A DNA stretch of 64,000 bases, taken from Tetrapyrgos nigripes (Eukaryota > Basidiomycota > Agaricomycetes > Agaricales > Campanellaceae). The translations under genes were made by a program, and so were the position numbers. This document shows, in pieces, positions 58,692 to 64,000 of the stretch. The stretch lies in contig JAACJM010000057.1 in assembly GCA_013368315.1 (NCBI GenBank), positions 310,001 through 374,000 of the forward strand, given 5' to 3'. The notes under the pieces are model-generated. The model searched no databases. It worked only from the letters and a program-made list of their open reading frames with translations, and was not told the origin of the DNA. Position 1 is the stretch's first letter. Each line of letters starts with the position of its first letter.

Positions 58692-61600
58692 ATGGCATCT
58701 AATCAGCCTGAGCAGCCCCATATTATTCATTCCTCCGGCGCAAGCCGCCAGAACTTCACCACAGGCGATATATCAGTGTCTCCTGATGTCGAGAAATGGA
58801 TACCTATGGACATTGTGTCCGACAAGAAAACGAAGCAAGCCAATGTTCGTATAGATGCGGATAATGGGCAAGTCTTATACGAATCCAAGAAGAAAGGCAT
58901 GGCCGTCAGTGCGTACACCATTGATATTCGGAAGGTTTCCTCTCATATAAACACCATGAGCTAGTTCCTTTGGAGTGCGTCAAAGAAATCCGCCTGGGCT
59001 CCGATGCTAGCTATTACCGTCGACAATTTAATAAGCCTACAGATCTCGAGTCCCGGTGGATAACCCTCATCTTCATTCTTGACGGAGAATACAAGGCAAA
59101 ACACTTTGTGACGCCGGACAACAAAGCTTTTGAGCTATGGAAGACGGCGCTTCAGAAGTTGTATACGATCCGTCAAGGTCTCATGAACGGTCCTGTCAGC
59201 GGTGAAGTGAGAGATATGATATGGGAAAAACAATATTGGAAAAGAGCAGATCTTAATGGAGATCAGAAATTGCAATTCGAGGACGTAGAAAGTCTGTGCA
59301 CGCGTCTGAATCTTCGTTTCACCAAAGAGGAATTGAAGAAGTTGTTTGAGGTTTGCTTTACCACTTTCATTCCCCGCGTCATGCATTTTGAGAGCTTTGC
59401 AGGAAGCGGACACTCATAAACGAGGTCATCTGGATTACGAAGACTACCGGAAATTGATCAAATCGATAAAACGACAACCTGAAGTCGAGTCTATCTATCG
59501 CAAAGTAGCAGGAGATGGGGCAAAAAACATTGCTTACGCTGTGTTCGAGAAATTTATGCGGGATTCGCAGGAGGTAACGCGGCTTTGACTTCAATCTACG
59601 AAAATACTGAATCGCCTGTTTTACTGGGCAGTCCAAACTTTCTGCTGAAGATCTGAAGACTCTATTCTCGAAGCATGCCGATGTAGGCCAAGAGCCAGAC
59701 GCTGCAATGTCAGAGGATGCCTTCGCATCTTTTCTCCGCTCTCAAGACAATTCAGCCTTCCCTGAACAAAATCATCCTATCAAACATGACATGACTCGAC
59801 CAATTTCCGAATATTTCATATGCAGTATGTCTGGTCGATTTTCAGGCCAAATAAGCACTCGCTAACCCGCCTTGTTAACAGGTTCACACAATACGTATCT
59901 TATTGGGCACCAGTTGGTAAGATTCTTTTGTTGTATGTCGCCGCGTCACTGATGCTTCTTGAAGGTAGGCGTGTCTACCATCGAAGGCTACATTCGGGCT
60001 CTGCTTCATAGTTGTCGGACAGTGGAATGTAAGTAATTTCTTGCCATTCTCTTCCCTTTGGCTCAATTATCGCTCACAGTGGATATTTACGACGGGGACA
60101 ATGGCGAACCCATGGTCTATCATGGAAAGACGCTGGTGTCAAAAGTCTCTGTTAGAGATATCTGCGAAGCAATCGCGAAATATGCCTTCGTCACCTCTCC
60201 TTATCCCATTATGATATCGGCAGAGATCCATTGTGGACTCAAACAACAAGATGTTCTAGTCGACATTATGCACAAGGCAAACAATTTCCCTAGAATATTT
60301 TGATTTGTACTGACGATTTTCAGGCCTTTGGGAGTGCCCTGATTAGCGCACCAGTGGAAGGAAGACCAAGAATTAAAAAATTGCCGAGTCCCGAGGACCT
60401 CAAAGGCAAAATCCTCCTGAAGGTAAGTTGTCAGTTACATGTCTGAGCACCGTTCCAGCTATATCTTTTATATCTAGGCCAAAAATCTACACGTATCCGC
60501 CCAACTTGAGCAGCTCAGAGCTCAGAATGAAGCCAAAGCCAAGGAACAGCTAGAGGCAGAATCTTCAACGTCGTCATCCTCATCCTCTGACCATTCCATC
60601 AGGTCTGAACTGACCTCGATCAAAGACAAGTTGCGGAAGAAGGTGAAACCCAAATCCAGCAAGCCAAAACGAACAATGTCATTTGGTCTGGCTTCTCTTT
60701 TAGTTTATACTGTCGGCGTCAAGTGTCATGGCATCCAGGCCGTACAATACGCTCCAGAGCAAATTTTCTCGCTTTCCGAGAACTCTGCCAACAGAATGAT
60801 CAAAACCCAAATGAATGACCTTATCAAGCACACCCAGACGCATATGGTCAGGATATATCCCAAAGGCACTCGAGTAAACTCGTCGAACTACGAGCCGCAC
60901 CTTTATTGGGCTGCAGGTGCTCAAATTGTTGCGATCAATTGGCAAACTTTTGGTATGTGCCGAGGACCATACTTGGATCATACTGCCCTCTAATCTGCTT
61001 CACCAGACTTGGGCTACATGATCAATTATGCAATGTTCCAGCGCAACGGACGCTCTGGCATTGTTCTGAAACCGAAAGCTTTGAGACCTGAGGGAGCGGA
61101 ACTGCTCAATAAGCAGTCGAAGCATTTCTTGGATTTGACCGTGAGTCTCGTCACTCCATCTGCTACCGCTCTACTTAATGTAGATTCAGATAATCTCAGC
61201 TCAACAACTTCCGTTACCGCGAAGTAAGATCGGCGAGGAGGTGGTTGACAAGTCCATCATGGATCCATTTGTTGAGGTTTCTCTCCACATCCCTACTTGG
61301 ACGAATTCTCCTTTCATTCATAATCAATCTGCTCAAGAAGATGGAGTGCTGTACTCGCCGGCTGAGAAAGCCACAGCTTCTTCAGCATCTTCCGCCCAAG
61401 TTGTGTCTTTCAGGACAGGCGCCGTGAGGAACAATGGATTCAATCCAGTTTGGCAGGAGGAGCTTTGCCTTCCGTTTGACTGTCTTGGAGAGATGCAGGA
61501 TTTGATTTTCGTCAAATTTACTGTGAGGCAGGAGAAAGCTGACGACGATGACGAGCCTTTGGCGGTTTATTGTGCTCCCCTCGGTGCTTTGGAACATGGT

Positions 61601-61746
61601 ACCTTCAGTCTCATGTTGCTGGTAATGGCTCACACGCTGACATCGCTTTAACAGGCTTCCGCTACCTGCCTCTGCACGATTCTCAGTTGTCGCAGTACCC
61701 TTTCTCCACCCTTTTTGTTGAGATTAAGATTCGGGACGTTGAGTAA
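58692..61746 (+). CDS. PLC1: Phosphoinositide-specific phospholipase C (delta type)
   Basis: Cleaves PI(4,5)P2 to IP3 and diacylglycerol. N-terminal PH-like region after MASNQPEQPHIIHSSGASRQ (SPDVEKWIPMDIVSDKKTKQ ... TDLESRWITLIFI). EF hands: DLNGDQKLQFEDVESLC is a canonical Ca2+ loop. Catalytic X domain: SHNTYLIGHQL (first His, formed across an intron), VSTIEGYIRALLHSCRTVEL, DIYDGDNGEPMVYHGKTLVS, and AEIHCG (second His). A Ser-rich, basic linker (SSTSSSSSSDHSIRSELTSI) joins the Y domain: GIQAVQYAPEQIFSLSENSA, HMVRIYPKGTRVNSSNYEPH, LYWAAGAQIVAINWQTFDLG, MINYAMFQRNGRSGIVLKP. The C2 domain follows (MDPFVEVSLHIPTW; NNGFNPVWQEELCLPF) and ends EIKIRDVE. About twelve introns. Complete delta-type layout. 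Confidence 0.95.
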
Positions 61747-61972
61747 ACTGGGAAGGGAGTGGTGTATGACTAATTTACTGGAAGAGGGAACTCGGAATGA
61801 ACAACTACGTGTAGATCTATTTACAGTATGGACTTTATCCTCAATCTACTGCAATTGGATACAATTTCTGCTCTTTACATGTTCCTCCAGCGACTAACGC
61901 GCGACTGAACACGACCTAAGTAATAGCCGAAGTCTCACGACTACACAGACGCGCTCTTTGCACTTGACGGTC

Positions 61973-63793
61973 ATGTCCACATTCCTCGACCTCGGATTCG
62001 ATATCGTATACCTCACTCTTACTTACCTGCGACACGATGATGGGTCTATGTCGGATGTCATCGCTATGTCCGAGTCGTCAAAGCAATTGAGGACCTTCTG
62101 TCTACCGTTCATGTTTCGTGATGTTTTATGGCCTAGAAAATCAATGAGAGGATTCTACCCAGATACACTGTGGCCTTATATCAAGTGAGTAAGCCTTAGA
62201 TCCTCTGCTTCTCCAACTGCATGACATTCCAGACGGTTATTCTTCCGTTTGCTTACTGAGAGCAAATACGCTCGTGGACCCAATCCAATATACGTCCCTC
62301 GACAGGACCCAAATTTTGGACTGGATATCCTCACTGAGATTCTACCCAACCTACCGAATTTAACAGCTTTCGTTTACACTGGCAACCTCGCGCCTACGCC
62401 CAGTTTTGTAAACTGTTTAGCAAGGACAACATCCCTAAATTCCCTCGAATTATCCACGTCCTTTCTGACCCGAAAGGCCGAACCTTCTCTTTTCAGTACC
62501 TTTACGGGTCTTGGTCTTCGCCAATTGACTATTATTCCCCTGATCAAGTCACCCTCTACAGCGCGCCTGAAGATACTCTTTCCTTCGTCCTTCACTGTGT
62601 CTCCAATCTCATCATCTCTTGTAGCTCTACCCTGGAAATCTTAGACCTCCCAGGAGACTACTGTCCTCTCTCAGCTCTCTCCGATCCCTCTACTACATTT
62701 CCGTCATTGAGGAAATTCGTCCTTCGAGGCTACCCCCCTCTAAACGCCCATCAGTATCCAATCTGGAAAGTGGTATCATCCATGCCTAGACTTTCCATCC
62801 TGGAAATTTCATGTAGACTGCGTGTCGTAGGAGCTTCTCCACAACGATACACGTTAATGCCCGAGGACGCTCTACCCCCTCCTGGATCGTCGTATCTCTT
62901 TCCTTCAGAATTGGATACCTTGACGATATCTAATCCATCTTTGTCGGATAAGATATTCAGAAGGTTACCCCATTCTCTGAGAATTCTTTTTCTGGATTTC
63001 ATTCCTGATTGGGAGAACATGCTTTCTAGTGGAGATGCGTTAGCTTATCATCGGCCGTCGGAAATTGCGAAGATGCTGAGTGTGGTGGAAGGGGAGTTTA
63101 GGGCTATACGACTGGGAGCAGGAAGAGGAGCGGAAGCAGTCTCAGCGCAGTTCTCAGATATCCGACATTTGTGTATCAAGATGGGTTGGTGTGTCACACC
63201 GGAACTTATGGGATTGGTGTGCAAACTGTTTCCTGGGCTGCAGACGCTGGTGTTTGAAGGAATACGTTATGTCAATCGTGGAGAGTCGCCAGAATCGGAT
63301 ATGGTGTGTTCGCAGTCTCTGTCAATGTTTTTTTTTCCTGATTTGTGGATTTTTTGATTTCATGTTATAGGACGCCTTGATAAACCATCTCACCCATCTA
63401 AAACATCTCAACACTCTCAAGCTCGCAGTAGAACTGAGCGAGGATCCGTATCATTACACTATCGAACAAGATAGACGTAGACGTAAAGTAGGCTCTCTAG
63501 GCGAATCGATGCAGAAGTGGTCCAACAAGTTGGCGGAGGGCATTCCTAGTCTGCGGGAGGTGGCTTTTGAAACACGTCCGCATACAGGAAGGGGACTTGG
63601 ACCTCGTGCGTTGGTGGGAAAGGCAAAGTGGGTTTGGTTTGTGTTGGATCGGCAGCAAGGGCGACAGCTACAAGAAGAGAATAGAGACTCGAAGGAAAGT
63701 GCGCGTACGATGAGACGTATAAGAGAACCCGTGGATTGGGAGTTGGCAGACGTTATCAGGGGAAGGTCGAGACTGTTTACAACAACGGAATAA
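61973..63793 (+). CDS. F-box/LRR-like protein of Agaricomycete type
   Basis: The N-terminus resembles an F-box (MSTFLDLGFDIVYLTLTYL ... IAMSESSKQLRTFCLPFMFR DVLW), after which leucine-rich-repeat-like segments follow: ILTEILPNLPNLTAFVYTG, TTSLNSLELSTSF, STLEILDLPGDYCPLSALSD, SLRKFVLRGYPPLNAHQYPI, MPRLSILEISCRLRV, LDTLTISNPSLSDKIFRRLP, LRILFLDFIPDWENM, FPGLQTLVFEGIRYVN and HLTHLKHLNTLKLAVEL. Such proteins form a large, poorly studied family in mushrooms, presumably SCF ubiquitin-ligase adaptors. Between 62495 and 62550 the frame changes; a 53-nt intron (GTACCT...TCAAG) would restore it, though its donor is weak. The intron before DALINHLTHL (ending about 63370) is clean. The charged C-terminus ends RGRSRLFTTTE. 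Confidence 0.7.
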
Positions 63794-64000
63794 GTACAAA
63801 ATTTATTGCTATGGAGCTCTTCGAGCATGCGTCGAGTCTGAACGTCTTTGTGATGATTAGTGGATATCGGCCGGATGTTTGAAGTGGCTAATGCCGCCTT
63901 GTCAGCGCTGAAAATGAAAAGCAGTGTCTCCGTGGTAAGATCGCGGAAGCGGTGAAGGGTCTCCAAGTACCCTTTCTCTTCATATTTATCCTTCATTTTC
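63794..64000 (-). other. Right edge, possible end of a gene on the minus strand
   Basis: An open minus-strand frame enters from the right edge (KGYLETLHRFRDLTTETLLF, then ADKAALATSNIRPISTNHHK). It runs on, without a stop, far into the F-box gene on the other strand, so the true end, if a gene exists, must come from splicing. I recognise no family. Confidence 0.25.

Overview
The window is nuclear DNA of a filamentous basidiomycete, most likely an Agaricomycete (mushroom-forming fungus). Genes are packed on both strands with short gaps. Nearly every gene is split by many short GT-AG introns, mostly about 40-70 nt, often with a TACTAAC- or CTGAC-type branch site. The proteins are typical fungal housekeeping ones (Kei1, Cub1/DUF2408, tropomyosin, Cdc24 with a C-terminal PB1 domain, Pro2). 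All models were spliced by hand from the sequence, so small errors at exon edges are possible.

Layout. 1-11.9 kb: 5'-truncated cysteine synthase-like PLP enzyme (+), MMS19 (-), NDUFAF7/MidA methyltransferase (+), EEF1AKMT4-like methyltransferase (-), an orphan single-pass membrane protein (+), RPF1 (-). 12.1-20.6 kb: KEI1 (-) and a 4EHP-type eIF4E (+) with start codons only 32 bp apart, MsrB (+), tropomyosin (-), a DUF2408/Cub1 protein (+), NUF2 (+). 20.8-31.4 kb: dynactin p150Glued (+), PQ-loop protein (-), TMEM14 (-), PRP40 (+), mitochondrial bL21 (-). 31.4-34.2 kb: gene-poor, repeat-bearing stretch with scattered exon-like pieces. 34.2-45 kb: ATP synthase alpha (+) carrying an apparent one-base deletion, an orphan helical protein (+), CDC24 (-) followed by a second, diverged PB1 copy, PRO2 (+), a NASP/Sim3-type histone chaperone (-). 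45.3-64 kb: AP180 (-), GH47 mannosidase (+), an intronless DUF5077-DUF3472 gene that looks bacterial (+), an orphan membrane protein (-), glycerol kinase (+), phospholipase C (+), an F-box/LRR-like protein (+).

The genes do not form one pathway. Several serve mitochondria (NDUFAF7, MsrB, bL21m, ATP synthase alpha, probably the cysteine synthase-like enzyme). Others serve cytoskeleton, polarity and chromosome movement (tropomyosin, dynactin, Cdc24, Nuf2) or lipid and membrane work (Kei1, Plc1, AP180). Many neighbours are divergent pairs on short shared promoters.

The features most worth following up are the DUF3472 gene (likely horizontal transfer), the tandem PB1 duplication beside CDC24, the ATP synthase frameshift, the start-codon-only coding exon of TMEM14, and the 31.4-34.2 kb stretch. 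I did not find a clearly new multi-gene system.
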